DNA of 64,000 bases, taken from Nostoc sp. JL34 (GTDB lineage: Bacteria > Cyanobacteriota > Cyanobacteriia > Cyanobacteriales > Nostocaceae). Below, in pieces: positions 28,471 to 37,727 of the stretch. The stretch's first letter is position 1, and each line of letters starts with the position of its first letter. Where the stretch lies: the NCBI RefSeq assembly GCF_017114945.1, contig NZ_JABXKQ010000084.1, positions 1 through 64,000 on the forward strand, in the 5' to 3' direction. The notes below the pieces were generated by a model that did not search any database, was not told the DNA's origin, and saw nothing but the letters and a program-made list of their open reading frames with translations. The position numbers and the translations under genes are program-made.

Positions 28471-28502
28471 GTAAGGTAGCACAGCTAGCTGTGCTACCTT
28501 AC
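28471..28502. repeat. 32-bp perfect palindrome
   Basis: GTAAGGTAGCACAGCT (28471-28486) is followed immediately by its exact reverse complement (28487-28502), with no loop. It ends 4 bp from the stop codon of the next gene on the - strand. A partial copy (GTAAGGTAGCACAGCA) lies near 40443, which shows that it is a dispersed repeat. It could act as a terminator for the - strand gene. Confidence 0.85.
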
Positions 28503-28506
28503 TTAT

Positions 28507-29106
28507 TTACAACGTCGCTACCAGATCCAGTAAGCGATCGCGTCCATCACGAAAAACGGGCCAACCATCCCCCACCAGCACTGCTTCTATCCGACTCAGT
28601 TGAGCTAACCTCCGCACAGAAGCAACAGCCTCTTCTCGATTCAGCAGTTTGTCATCTGGCAAAATCGTTAAGCTACCTGCTTTGCGTGCCCGGACTAAAT
28701 CCCCTGTAATTAAAGTTGTCTCCTCTAGTAACAGAGCCAATTCACCGGGAGTTTTAGAACCGTGGAGTTCAATCACCTCCAATCCTGGGACAAATTCTTC
28801 TCCATCAGACAGCCAGCGATCGCAATGTATGGGAAAAGTGTCTTTTTCTGCCACAGGGCCAGCTACCTTAGCATAAGTTTGATCGGCAATTTCTTTACTT
28901 GCCCTGATATGCTCAGAATTTGTCAGCACAATCCAAACCACACCACCGAGGGATTTCAGATGATTCCAATCATGGTTTGATAGGGCTACTGGGTCAATCA
29001 AGATGTTGCCATCTGGGCGAATCCAGGCAATCCCATTGAAATCAATATTTCTTGCCGGATTGAAATTAGACCAGCTATAGAGATCGGGACGGTGCAAAGA
29101 TTTCAT
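28507..29106 (-). CDS. Metallo-beta-lactamase-fold protein, metal motif degenerate
   Basis: A 199-residue protein with the strand pattern of the MBL fold: NILIDPVAL near residue 35, VWIVLTNSEHIRASKEIA where the HxHxDH motif is expected, LHGSKTPGELALLL, and LITGDLVRA with the conserved Asp. Most metal-binding His residues are missing (NSEHIRAS), so hydrolase activity is doubtful. I cannot assign a substrate. It is divergent from the aminotransferase operon. Confidence 0.7.
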   Translation of the reverse strand: MKSLHRPDLYSWSNFNPARNIDFNGIAWIRPDGNILIDPVALSNHDWNHLKSLGGVVWIVLTNSEHIRASKEIADQTYAKVAGPVAEKDTFPIHCDRWLSDGEEFVPGLEVIELHGSKTPGELALLLEETTLITGDLVRARKAGSLTILPDDKLLNREEAVASVRRLAQLSRIEAVLVGDGWPVFRDGRDRLLDLVATL

Positions 29107-29287
29107 GATGATTCTGGATCAGTACGTTCAATAATTGACTATTAATCTCAATAATTCAGTATATAGATAATAAGGTTCTATTCCCTCTGGATCTGGAATT
29201 TGAGTATACTACGATAAATCTATCGATATTATGGATTCTATCGGGTTTACAGAAATTTCCGCGTAACTGCAATACGGAGGTATAGGG

Positions 29288-30466
29288 GTGAGTGAGATTG
29301 TGCGCCAAAAAATATCAGCGAAGGCAGAACAGTTTACAGAGTCTGTGATTCGAGAAATGACGCGGGTGGCACTGCAATACAGTGCAGTGAATTTGGCGCA
29401 GGGGTTCCCTGATTTTCCCTGTCCCTTGGAGTTGAAACAGGCAGCATATCAGGCAATAGAGGCAGATGTAAATCAGTATGCCATTACTTGGGGCGATCGC
29501 CCATTTCGTCATGCGATCGCTAACAAAGTTCGTTGGTATCTCGGCTTAGATATCGATCCCGAAACCCAAGTCACCGTTACCTGTGGTTCCACAGAAGCAA
29601 TGGCAGCTGTGATGCTGGCGACAGTCGATCCTGGTGACGAAGTAATTGTATTTGAGCCGTATTACGAAAACTACGGCCCTGATGCGATTTTAGCTGGTGC
29701 TATACCCCGCTACGTGACACTGCATCCCCCCCATTGGACATTTGACGAAGCACAGTTGCGTCAAGCTTTCAATGCCAATACCAAAGCTATTATTATCAAC
29801 ACACCCCACAATCCCACAGGTAAAGTCTTCACCCGTGAAGAACTCACCCTAATTGCTGAACTTTGTCAAAAGTGGGATGTATTAGCGTTCACTGATGAAA
29901 TCTATGAACATATTCTCTATGACGGCACTCAACATATTGCCCTAGCAACCCTTCCCGGAATGGCAGAGCGCACCGTTACTATTAACGGTTTATCTAAAAC
30001 TTATAGCGTTACCGGATGGCGAGTCGGCTACATTTTGGCAAACCCCGAATTGACAGGGGCGATTCGCAAAGTCCATGATTTTCTCACCGTTGGCGCACCT
30101 GCACCATTACAACGAGCCGGAGTTGCCGCCATGCAACTACCACCATCCTATTATGAAGAACTAGCCAAACTTTATCACCAGAAGCGAGACAGCATTTTGC
30201 AAATTCTAGACCAAGTTGGTATTCCCTATTTCGTCCCTAAAGGAGCTTATTACGTTCTTGCAGATATTTCCAAATTTGGCTACAAAACCGATATTGAATT
30301 TACTTACCATCTAATTAAAGATATTGGTGTTGCGGTAGTTCCCGGTTCCAGCTTTTTCAGCCAACCAGAAAAAGGACATTCATTGATCAGATTTTGCTTT
30401 AGCAAAAGACCTGAAACATTACAAATAGGTAGCGATCGCTTACTCAAATTGCAATCAAATGTATAA
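29288..30466 (+). CDS. Class I/II PLP aminotransferase
   Basis: A 392-residue fold-type I aminotransferase. NTPHNPTGK contacts the cofactor, and the Schiff-base Lys lies in NGLSKTYSVTGWR; a terminal IRFCFSK Arg binds the substrate carboxylate. It resembles kynurenine/glutamine- or methionine-type aminotransferases. The GTG start is supported by GGAGGT 6 nt upstream. The next two genes are reverse-transsulfuration enzymes, spaced 101 and 13 bp, so a role in methionine or cysteine metabolism is likely but inferred. Confidence 0.88.
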   Translation: MSEIVRQKISAKAEQFTESVIREMTRVALQYSAVNLAQGFPDFPCPLELKQAAYQAIEADVNQYAITWGDRPFRHAIANKVRWYLGLDIDPETQVTVTCGSTEAMAAVMLATVDPGDEVIVFEPYYENYGPDAILAGAIPRYVTLHPPHWTFDEAQLRQAFNANTKAIIINTPHNPTGKVFTREELTLIAELCQKWDVLAFTDEIYEHILYDGTQHIALATLPGMAERTVTINGLSKTYSVTGWRVGYILANPELTGAIRKVHDFLTVGAPAPLQRAGVAAMQLPPSYYEELAKLYHQKRDSILQILDQVGIPYFVPKGAYYVLADISKFGYKTDIEFTYHLIKDIGVAVVPGSSFFSQPEKGHSLIRFCFSKRPETLQIGSDRLLKLQSNV

Positions 30467-30567
30467 CTAACATCCTAATATTTATTTATTCTCTTATCTT
30501 ATCTTCTCAAAGGCTAGGAAACAAAGATAAGAAATAAAAGATTTTACAAATCATTTAGGGCTGCTAT

Positions 30568-31929
30568 ATGGCTACTTACGACAACATTTTACAATCAATT
30601 GGTAGAACTCCATTAGTCAGACTAAACAAAATTACCGAAGACATTCACTCAAGTATTTATGCCAAAGTAGAATATCTCAATCCTGGCGGGAGTACCAAAG
30701 ATAGAATTGCTCTCACCATGATTGAAGCCGCGGAAAAAACAGGTCAATTGCAACCCGGTGGCACTATTATTGAAGCTACCGCGGGTAATACTGGTGTGGG
30801 ACTGGCATTAATTGCAGCAGTGAAAAAGTATCGCTGTATTTTCATCATGCCTGATAAAATGAGCCAGGATAAAATCAATCTACTCAAAGCTTATGGTGCA
30901 GAAGTAGTTGTTACTCCCACATCTGTACCGCCTGACTCACCAGAAAGTTATAACGGTGTAGCGGAAAGACTCGCCAAAGAAATACCAGGAGCCTATAGAC
31001 CAAATCAATTTGAAAACCTGAATAATCCTTTAGCACATTACTTAACTACAGGGCCAGAAATTTGGTCAGATAGTAATGGGAAAGTTGATGTTTTTGTTGC
31101 AGGGATGGGCACAGGTGGGACAATTTCCGGAGTTGCTAAATATCTGAAAGAGCAAAATCCCAATATAGTAATTGTTGGTGCAGATCCAGAGGGTTCAATT
31201 CTTTCTGGTGATAGTCCCAAATCTTATAAAGTTGAAGGGATTGGTGAAGACTTTATTCCCAAAACATTTAATCGTCAATTAGTTGATGAAATGGTTCGGG
31301 TTAGCGATAAAGAATCTTTTAATATGGCTCGTCGTTTAGCACGAGAAGAAGGTTTATTGGTAGGAGGCTCTTGCGGGACAGCAGTAGCCGCAGCGCTCAA
31401 ATATGCAGCCAGATTAACAGAGCCGAAGTATATTGTAGCCCTATTACCAGATACGGGAAGAAACTACATTAATAAAATCTACTCCGATGCCTGGATGCAG
31501 GAAAATGGTTTTTGGGAAGGTACAACAGTAAAAAGTATCAAAGTTGGTGAAATTCTTGCTCAAAAAATAGATTTTCCTTCTCTAGTTGCCGTCAGCCCCC
31601 GTGATACCTTAAGTAAAGCCACAAACTACCTACAAAAGCTGAATATTTCGCAGCTACCGGTGATTGATAATAATCATGTAGTAGGAAGTGTCAACGAAGC
31701 TTCTTTAATGAAATTTCTCCATGATGGGATCAACTTTTCTAACCAGGAAGTTTCGGCAGTCATGGGTAAACCGTTACCGATGCTTGATGAAGAAGTCGAT
31801 GTTTCCGAAGCTTATCGAGTTCTGTTATCAGGAACCACAGGAATTATTATTAAGCGGCATGATGTTCCCATTGGTTTAATTACCAGAGCCGATTTAATCA
31901 GATATTGGATTAGTCAAACCCAAGAATAA
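30568..31929 (+). CDS. Cystathionine beta-synthase
   Basis: A 453-residue fold-type II PLP enzyme. The cofactor Lys is in GGSTKDRIAL, TAGNTGVGLA binds the substrate carboxylate, and GTGGTISGVAKYL binds PLP phosphate. Residues about 330-450 form a pair of CBS domains (VSPRDTLSKATNYLQK, VSEAYRVLLSGTTGIII), as in eukaryotic-type cystathionine beta-synthase. It condenses serine and homocysteine. The next gene, 13 bp downstream, completes the pathway to cysteine. Confidence 0.92.
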   Translation: MATYDNILQSIGRTPLVRLNKITEDIHSSIYAKVEYLNPGGSTKDRIALTMIEAAEKTGQLQPGGTIIEATAGNTGVGLALIAAVKKYRCIFIMPDKMSQDKINLLKAYGAEVVVTPTSVPPDSPESYNGVAERLAKEIPGAYRPNQFENLNNPLAHYLTTGPEIWSDSNGKVDVFVAGMGTGGTISGVAKYLKEQNPNIVIVGADPEGSILSGDSPKSYKVEGIGEDFIPKTFNRQLVDEMVRVSDKESFNMARRLAREEGLLVGGSCGTAVAAALKYAARLTEPKYIVALLPDTGRNYINKIYSDAWMQENGFWEGTTVKSIKVGEILAQKIDFPSLVAVSPRDTLSKATNYLQKLNISQLPVIDNNHVVGSVNEASLMKFLHDGINFSNQEVSAVMGKPLPMLDEEVDVSEAYRVLLSGTTGIIIKRHDVPIGLITRADLIRYWISQTQE

Positions 31930-31942
31930 ACAAGGAAAAATC

Positions 31943-33079
31943 ATGGAATTTGAGACTAGAGCAATTCATGAAGGTCAGCAATCAGACCCACAAACTGGTG
32001 CTGTAATTGTCCCTATTTATTTAACTTCTACTTATGAGCAAGAAGCTATAGGTAAGCACAAAGGATATGAATATTCCCGCACAGGAAACCCAACCCGCAC
32101 AGCTTTAGAAGAAGCTTTAGCTTCTATTGAAAATGGAAAGTTTGGTTTAGCATTTGCCTCAGGCTTGGCTGCAACGACCACAGTATTAAGTCTACTCAAA
32201 AGTGGCGATCATGTTGTTGCTGGTGATGATTTATATGGTGGAACTTATCGTTTGCTAGAAAAGGTTGTGAAAAATTGGGGTGTGACAACTACCTATGTAG
32301 ATATTGATAACATCGCTAATTTTGAAACTGCCATTCAACCAAATACGAAGCTGATTTGGATTGAAACTCCTACTAATCCTTTGTTAAAAATTATTGATAT
32401 TGCTGCACTAGCAAATATTGCCCGTAGAAACAATATCATCTTAGTAGTTGATAATACCTTCGCTAGTCCTTATTTTCAAACGCCGTTAGATTTAGGTGCT
32501 GACATTGTAGTTCACAGCACTACCAAGTATCTAGGGGGACACAGCGATATTATTGGTGGCGCAGTCATCACATCTAACGAGCTACTATACACCGAACTGA
32601 AGTTTTATCAAAATGCGATCGGGGCGATTCCTAGTCCTTTTGATAGCTGGTTAGTACTGCGAGGGATTAAAACTCTAGCTGTAAGAATGCGAGAACATGA
32701 AAAAAACGCTTTATTTTTGGCTGAATTTTTAGAGAAGCATCCCAAAATTGAGCGCATTTATTATCCAGGATTACCCAGTCATAAACAGCATCAATTAGCA
32801 AAAGAGCAAATGTCTGGCTTTGGGGGGATGATTAGTTTGGAATTAAAAGGCGGTTTTGCTGAAGTTGAAAGATTCGCTTCTCGACTCAAGTTATTTTTGC
32901 TGGCTGAAAGCTTGGGTGGTGTAGAATCACTGCTTTGCTATCCTACTAAAATGACCCACGGTTCATTACCAGAAGCTGAACGACTTAAGCGCGGAATAAA
33001 GGATAATTTAGTCCGTCTTTCCGTAGGAATTGAGCATCTGCAAGATTTGCAAGCTGATTTAGAAAATGCTCTAGGTTGA
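31943..33079 (+). CDS. Cystathionine gamma-lyase / gamma-synthase family enzyme
   Basis: A 378-residue Cys/Met metabolism PLP enzyme. Motifs include YEYSRTGNPTR, the cofactor Lys in HSTTKYLGGHSD, and a C-terminal LVRLSVGIEHL. Sequence alone does not separate gamma-lyase from gamma-synthase. The tight linkage to cystathionine beta-synthase points to gamma-lyase, giving cysteine from cystathionine (reverse transsulfuration). AAGGA stands about 7 nt before the ATG. Confidence 0.9.
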   Translation: MEFETRAIHEGQQSDPQTGAVIVPIYLTSTYEQEAIGKHKGYEYSRTGNPTRTALEEALASIENGKFGLAFASGLAATTTVLSLLKSGDHVVAGDDLYGGTYRLLEKVVKNWGVTTTYVDIDNIANFETAIQPNTKLIWIETPTNPLLKIIDIAALANIARRNNIILVVDNTFASPYFQTPLDLGADIVVHSTTKYLGGHSDIIGGAVITSNELLYTELKFYQNAIGAIPSPFDSWLVLRGIKTLAVRMREHEKNALFLAEFLEKHPKIERIYYPGLPSHKQHQLAKEQMSGFGGMISLELKGGFAEVERFASRLKLFLLAESLGGVESLLCYPTKMTHGSLPEAERLKRGIKDNLVRLSVGIEHLQDLQADLENALG

Positions 33080-33619
33080 AAATTAGGCATTGAGCATGGG
33101 AAAAACCGATTTTTATTCTGCGCTATAAACTTAATTGCTCATAATTAAGTATAGAGTTTGTGACCCCTACCTTCAGAGGTAATTTTGTTTGAGATGGGGT
33201 TGAAATATCGTTAGGAATTACAAATTTTTAAGTGTGTCTGTCTTCTAGTTAATAGAAGTTAGTAAATACTGGGTTAATATAAGTTCATAAATAATTTGTT
33301 TAGGTATTTGTTAAAAAAAATGACATTATTTTTGATCCAGATTTCACTCTAACTTTTGATCCCCGATGAAAAGTTTATTCGCTCAATAAAACCCCACTGC
33401 CAAGCAGGGGTTTGTAAATCTTGGTACATAGCAATCCTCAGAAAAACAACACTAATTGAGTGTAGAATTCGTTCCCATTCCCGGTAATTATATCGGGATA
33501 GTAGACTTATAAATTAGGAATTAAAAACCCCATTGACTCTTTAAAAAGATAGGACTAATGTTATGAGTAGTCCTTCAAAGGACACTATTTAAGCATCAAA
33601 AAATCAGGAGGTATTTCCG
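33080..33619. other. Intergenic region with hairpin, leader of the copper-binding gene
   Basis: About 540 bp. A hairpin AAACCCC (33389-33395) / GGGGTTT (33407-33413) lies in the middle, possibly a terminator of the transsulfuration operon, although 310 bp downstream of it. The promoter of the Met-rich gene should follow; no clear metal-regulator operator was recognised. Confidence 0.5.
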
Positions 33620-33994
33620 ATGATGATGATGATGATGACTGAAACCATGACTCCAGAAATGCAAACTTGCATGGATGCCTGTATGGACTGTCATAAAATG
33701 TGCATGGAAACCATGACTTACTGCATGAGCAAAGGTGGTAAGCAGATGGACAAGAACATGATGAACATGATGAGCATGATGCGCGATTGCTCTGAAATGT
33801 GCATGATGTGCATGAATATGATGATGAGCGGTTCTGAGTTCATGGAACGGACTTGTATGCTTTGTGCCCAAATGTGCGATCGCACTGCAATGGCTTGTGA
33901 GATGATGAGCGATGACGCGAAAATGATGGAATGTGCTGCCGCTTGCCGTAAGTGTGCAGAGTCTTGCAAAAGTATGCAGATGATGCCCGCATAA
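33620..33994 (+). CDS. Met/Cys-rich four-helix copper-binding protein
   Basis: A 124-residue protein with 39 Met (31%) and 16 Cys. The Cys residues fall in CxxxC and CxxC spacings along predicted helices (CMDACMDCHKMC, CSEMCMMC, CAAACRKC), which matches the small four-helix copper-binding/storage proteins (DUF326, Csp-like). There is no signal peptide, so it should bind Cu(I) in the cytoplasm. It begins with six Met codons; AGGAGGT at 33606-33612 favours the first ATG. A homologue role in copper storage or detoxification is inferred. Confidence 0.88.
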   Translation: MMMMMMTETMTPEMQTCMDACMDCHKMCMETMTYCMSKGGKQMDKNMMNMMSMMRDCSEMCMMCMNMMMSGSEFMERTCMLCAQMCDRTAMACEMMSDDAKMMECAAACRKCAESCKSMQMMPA

Positions 33995-34040
33995 TTCCAC
34001 AAAAATCTAGCAGAAGTTTCTCTGCAACCTAATATTCAAG

Positions 34041-34066
34041 CGCTCAGACTCTTTGGGGTCTGGGCG
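34041..34066 (+). terminator. Hairpin after the copper-binding gene
   Basis: CGCTCAGAC (34041-34049) pairs with GTCTGGGCG (34058-34066) with one G-T pair, followed by TTTG. It stands 47 bp past the stop codon. Confidence 0.6.
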
Positions 34067-34094
34067 TTTGAAGTAAGGACTGAACATTATTAAT

Positions 34095-34220
34095 GTGAGT
34101 TCGATGAACCTCTCCCTCCCAGCCTCCCTCTGGGAAACGGAAAGGGAGGAGCAACGAAAAATTCAGCTTTTTGCTCCCCTCTCCGTGTCGGATAGGTCAA
34201 ATAAGACTTGTCGAACTCAC
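34095..34220. mobile_element. 126-bp foldback (MITE-like) repeat
   Basis: The termini GTGAGTTCGA (34095-34104) and TCGAACTCAC (34211-34220) are perfect inverted repeats. The interior holds CTCCCTCCCAGCCTCCCTC and AATTCAGCTTTTTGCTCCC, a family dispersed in Nostoc-type genomes. A short open frame through it is not a gene. Confidence 0.7.
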
Positions 34221-34338
34221 GTATTATTAGAATTACTAAAACCAGTTCCGGGGTTAGAAGCGATCGCACTAAATCTTCTCAGCTAGACAGAAACGAGTAA
34301 ATTCAGCAATGCTTTCTTCTGTCTATACATCTCTGCGT

Positions 34339-36147
34339 TTATTCCATTAAAATCAAGCGCAGGGGATCTAAACGCACATACCAAGGAAAAGGTTGATCTT
34401 TCATCGTTGCCCATTTTTCTTTGAAGACTTCAGCTTGCAGATGGTAATCTTGAGAATTCTTGCCAGCAGAATGTAATTTGAGAAACAACGTCATTCGATG
34501 GGGCGTTTCACTTGTTCGGACTACCCAGCAGGGAAAGGTATTTTCCTGTGATGAGTCGTTGGTAAAAATGAACTGATGGGCACGAATGCCGACGTGGGAT
34601 AATTCGCTCTTGACTGGTTCAATTACTTGCAGAGTACAACCCCAATCAGTCGCTTCTACCTGTTGTGATGACTGGAGAACAGCACGGGAGAAGTTTTTAC
34701 ATCCGGTAAGTTGGGCAACACTCACAGTAGCAGGATGCTGGAAAATATCGTATTTAGAGCCATAATGAACGGCTCCACCATGCTCTAATACCAACAGATT
34801 TGGACAAATTCGATAAGCTTCTTCCATATTATGCGTGACAAATAGAGTCACACCTTGGTAATCAGCTAGAGTGTCTGTCATTTGCTGCTCTAATTGGCTA
34901 CGCAGATGGGTGTCAAGTGCCGAAAACGGCTCATCTAAAAGCAATGCTTCCGGTTGACTTGCCAATGCTCTTGCCAAAGCTACCCGTTGTTGTTGACCCC
35001 CAGAAAGTTGGTGTGGATAGCGATCGCCTAATCCTTGCAGCTGCATCGCTATTAGTTGCTCCTCTACCTGTACCCGAATACTCCCAGCAGATAGTTTTTT
35101 GGGCAAGCCGAAAGCGATATTTTGCGCCACACTCATGTGCGGAAATAGGGCGTAATTCTGCACTAAAAAACCGATGCGGCGATCGCGGCTGGGTAAATTA
35201 ATTCCTTGTTCCGAGTCAAATAGGACTCTGCCATTTAAAACTATCCGCCCGATTGTGGGCGTTTCTATCCCCGCAAGGCAGCGCAAAATCATGCTCTTAC
35301 CCGCTCCAGAACCCCCTAACAATCCCAAGGGTTGCTCATCAGTAGTGAAAGCAACTTTTAAATGAAAGCTAGGAAGGATTTTTTCAATGTTGACTAACAA
35401 TCCACCAGATTCAAAGCTAGAGTGCGGCGTGTAGAGAATTTCTCCCCCTGCTCCCTGCTCCCTGCTCCCTGCTCCCCCTCCTCTCCTCTTTTCCCTCAAT
35501 TCTTGCCAGAAGTTGACTGCAATAATTCCAGATAGAGAAATCACCATAATCGCGATCGCCCAAAACCAAGCTTCATTCATTGCTCCCGCTTCCACAGCAA
35601 AATAAATCGCCATTGGGATTGTCTGCGTAACTCCTGGAATATTACCAGCCAGCATCAACGTCGCCCCGAATTCTCCTAAAGCACGGGCAAAAGCTAGCAT
35701 TGTGGCGGCGACAATGCCGGGTAGTGCTAGGGGTAAACTGATCTGCCAAAAGATTGTGGCTTCAGTTGCACCAAGGGTTCTAGCTACTCGCAGCAGATTA
35801 CCATCTATTTGTTCAAAGGCTCCCAGTGCAGTTTTATACATCAATGGGAAAGAAACTACCGTGGCTGCGATCGCTGCACCATACCAAGTAAAGACGATGG
35901 TGAAGTCAAAAGTCTGCATGAGTTTCCCTACAGGGCCATTTTTACCAAAAAATAGCAGCAACAAGAAACCGACAACGGTGGGAGGCAAAATCAATGGCGC
36001 AATAAAGACACCCTCAATCAACGATTTACCTTTGCCACGATATCCCAGCATCCAGTAGGCAGCAGCGATACCCAAGAAGAAGGTAATAAATGTGGCAAGT
36101 AATGAAGTTTTGAGTGATATCCAAAGAGGCGATAAATCCAACGGCAT
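34339..36147 (-). CDS. modBC: Fused molybdate ABC transporter permease-ATPase
   Basis: A 602-residue fusion. Residues about 1-210 are ModB, with five to six membrane helices and the permease loop ARALGEFGATLMLAGN. Residues about 240-450 are ModC, with Walker A GGSGAGKS, signature LSGGQQQRVALARAL, Walker B LLLDEP and the H-loop THNMEEA. A degenerate MOP-like domain closes the protein. The fusion is known in cyanobacteria. The linker contains SREQGAGG, the translation of a CTCCCTG repeat. The frame extends to a TTG at 36204, but ModB proteins normally start MPLDLSPLW, here the ATG at 36145-36147. The binding protein gene modA is absent. Confidence 0.9.
   Translation of the reverse strand: MPLDLSPLWISLKTSLLATFITFFLGIAAAYWMLGYRGKGKSLIEGVFIAPLILPPTVVGFLLLLFFGKNGPVGKLMQTFDFTIVFTWYGAAIAATVVSFPLMYKTALGAFEQIDGNLLRVARTLGATEATIFWQISLPLALPGIVAATMLAFARALGEFGATLMLAGNIPGVTQTIPMAIYFAVEAGAMNEAWFWAIAIMVISLSGIIAVNFWQELREKRRGGGAGSREQGAGGEILYTPHSSFESGGLLVNIEKILPSFHLKVAFTTDEQPLGLLGGSGAGKSMILRCLAGIETPTIGRIVLNGRVLFDSEQGINLPSRDRRIGFLVQNYALFPHMSVAQNIAFGLPKKLSAGSIRVQVEEQLIAMQLQGLGDRYPHQLSGGQQQRVALARALASQPEALLLDEPFSALDTHLRSQLEQQMTDTLADYQGVTLFVTHNMEEAYRICPNLLVLEHGGAVHYGSKYDIFQHPATVSVAQLTGCKNFSRAVLQSSQQVEATDWGCTLQVIEPVKSELSHVGIRAHQFIFTNDSSQENTFPCWVVRTSETPHRMTLFLKLHSAGKNSQDYHLQAEVFKEKWATMKDQPFPWYVRLDPLRLILME
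35452..35485. repeat. CTCCCTG heptamer repeat in the modB-modC linker
   Basis: Four near-perfect copies of CTGCTCC/CTCCCTG sit exactly where the permease and ATPase halves join and are read through in frame. It is the same repeat family that punctuates the synthase gene. Confidence 0.7.
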
Positions 36148-36682
36148 AGTTGTCTGGGGAAGAATTAGCTCAACTAATCCATAATTTACCAACTTTAGCT
36201 TCAATATGTTGGAAAAAGTTGGTAAACTACATCACAATCAATGAAGGAAATCCCAAAAACTATCCAAACTTTAAACAAGATTCCCGTTCGGTCGAGTATA
36301 AAGTGTCAGAGTGGAGATTGTAACCGTCAAAACATCGTCATGAGGAGTATCAACCTTTCAGTTGTAACTTTTGACTCTCCTCCTGAACGATTACGCTCGA
36401 TTAATACATATCAAAAATAAATAGCTGAGTCAGGTCACATACAACTTCATATTATCTTGATAAATTATCTATTAATTAGTATTTAATATTATTTAATATC
36501 CAAAATGTATTTTTATAAAAGACATAATTCCAGGAATTTTGTCCTAAAAAATATTTTTTTTATTTACTTTTTAATAGAAATTATATATAGAATGCTTAAA
36601 ATAATAGGTAAGGTCATACGATGCTAGACAAGCAACAATAATTGTGAGTATGTAATGATTATTTATTAATGAGATATTTAGG
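36148..36682. other. AT-rich divergent promoter region
   Basis: Between the divergent modBC and acyltransferase genes; very AT-rich in its second half, with no gene. A molybdate-control element could not be identified. Confidence 0.4.
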
Positions 36683-37447
36683 ATGAACATTAAATTTCCA
36701 CTAACTGCTGACCGTCCCCTCAAAGATTTTCCAGTAATTGAAACCGAAAAATATATTCTCCGGCTTGCTTCTACTAAAGAAGAATTAGAATCTGTTTTTC
36801 GATTGCGCTTTGAAATTTTTAATATTGAATTAGGCTTGGAATACTCTGCTTCTAACCTTACCCGGATAGATCAAGATGAATTTGATCCGGTTTGTCATCA
36901 TTTGATACTCATCTTTAAAGCAACTGGTAAAATTATTGGAAATTACCGAATGCAATCTTATACAATGGCTTCTCAAGCATTGGGCTTTAGTGCTGCAAAA
37001 TATTTTAATATCAATGACATTCCTGATTCTATGCTTCAGGAAACTGTAGAACTTGGGCGTGCATGTATAGCAAAAGAATACCGTAATATTCAAGCACTTT
37101 TATTGCTCTGGAAGGGGCTAGCAAATTATCTTATCTGGAGTCGAAATCAATATTTTTTGGGGCGTGTAACATTTCAAACACAAAATCCTTTGCAAGCTCG
37201 GTGTGCTTATAATTATTTTCAGCACAACAACTTGATGCATCCAAGTATTTTGGTTTATCCAAAATCAGAATTTAGTTTAGAATTACCTCAACAATGTCCT
37301 AGTTCATATAATGTTGAAATTCCGCATATTTTACAAGCATATTTTGCTTGTGGAGCTAAAATATGTAGCCTCCCATCTATTGGTCAATTTAAGTGCATTA
37401 CTTTTTTAACCATATTTAATAGTACAGATGTTGCTAGATATCAGTAA
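36683..37447 (+). CDS. GNAT acyltransferase (OlsB / hemolysin-like family)
   Basis: A 254-residue soluble protein. The N-terminal half carries YILRLASTKEELESVFRLRFEIF, the typical opening of the Acetyltransf_5 group, whose members include ornithine-lipid N-acyltransferase OlsB and acyl-homoserine-lactone synthase-like enzymes. ETVELGRACIAKEYRN is the conserved substrate/CoA region. It probably transfers an acyl chain from acyl-ACP to an amine; the acceptor is unknown. No olsA partner is adjacent. The codon usage is AT-rich like the region around it. Confidence 0.7.
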   Translation: MNIKFPLTADRPLKDFPVIETEKYILRLASTKEELESVFRLRFEIFNIELGLEYSASNLTRIDQDEFDPVCHHLILIFKATGKIIGNYRMQSYTMASQALGFSAAKYFNINDIPDSMLQETVELGRACIAKEYRNIQALLLLWKGLANYLIWSRNQYFLGRVTFQTQNPLQARCAYNYFQHNNLMHPSILVYPKSEFSLELPQQCPSSYNVEIPHILQAYFACGAKICSLPSIGQFKCITFLTIFNSTDVARYQ

Positions 37448-37524
37448 TAAATTATGCCTTCCTAGCTGGAGTTTCTACTAAATAATCGAACTCCAAGCAA
37501 AAAAGTATAAGACAGAGTTCATAC

Positions 37525-37626
37525 AATATGGTTCGGATAAGCATTTTTCACTTTCCTTGTGGTCTACGGAAAGGGGAAGGGGTAAAAGATGTATTCAAAA
37601 CCTTTCCCCTTTAACCGAACCTTATT
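37525..37626. mobile_element. Foldback repeat with GGTTCGG ends
   Basis: AATATGGTTCGG and CCGAACCTTATT form near-perfect inverted ends (11 of 12). The interior has complementary AAGGGGAAGGGG / CCTTTCCCC segments. It is a small MITE-like element in the gap between convergent genes. Confidence 0.6.
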
Positions 37627-37657
37627 GAAAGTTCATAAGTATTTATTGTAAAAATAA

Positions 37658-37678
37658 AAGCACAACATTGTTGTGCTT
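37658..37678. terminator. 10-bp perfect hairpin between convergent genes
   Basis: AAGCACAACA and TGTTGTGCTT flank a single T. It is placed 50 bp before the stop codon of the - strand methyltransferase gene and downstream of the + strand acyltransferase gene, so it can serve both. Confidence 0.6.
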
Positions 37679-37727
37679 CTGTAGTTTTCTGTATTAAGTT
37701 AATTGTGACAATAAGAGAGTTTCTTAA

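Noticed and set aside
34095-34286. 63-codon + strand frame
   Set aside because: It lies mostly inside a foldback repeat whose ends are GTGAGTTCGA/TCGAACTCAC, so the open frame is incidental.
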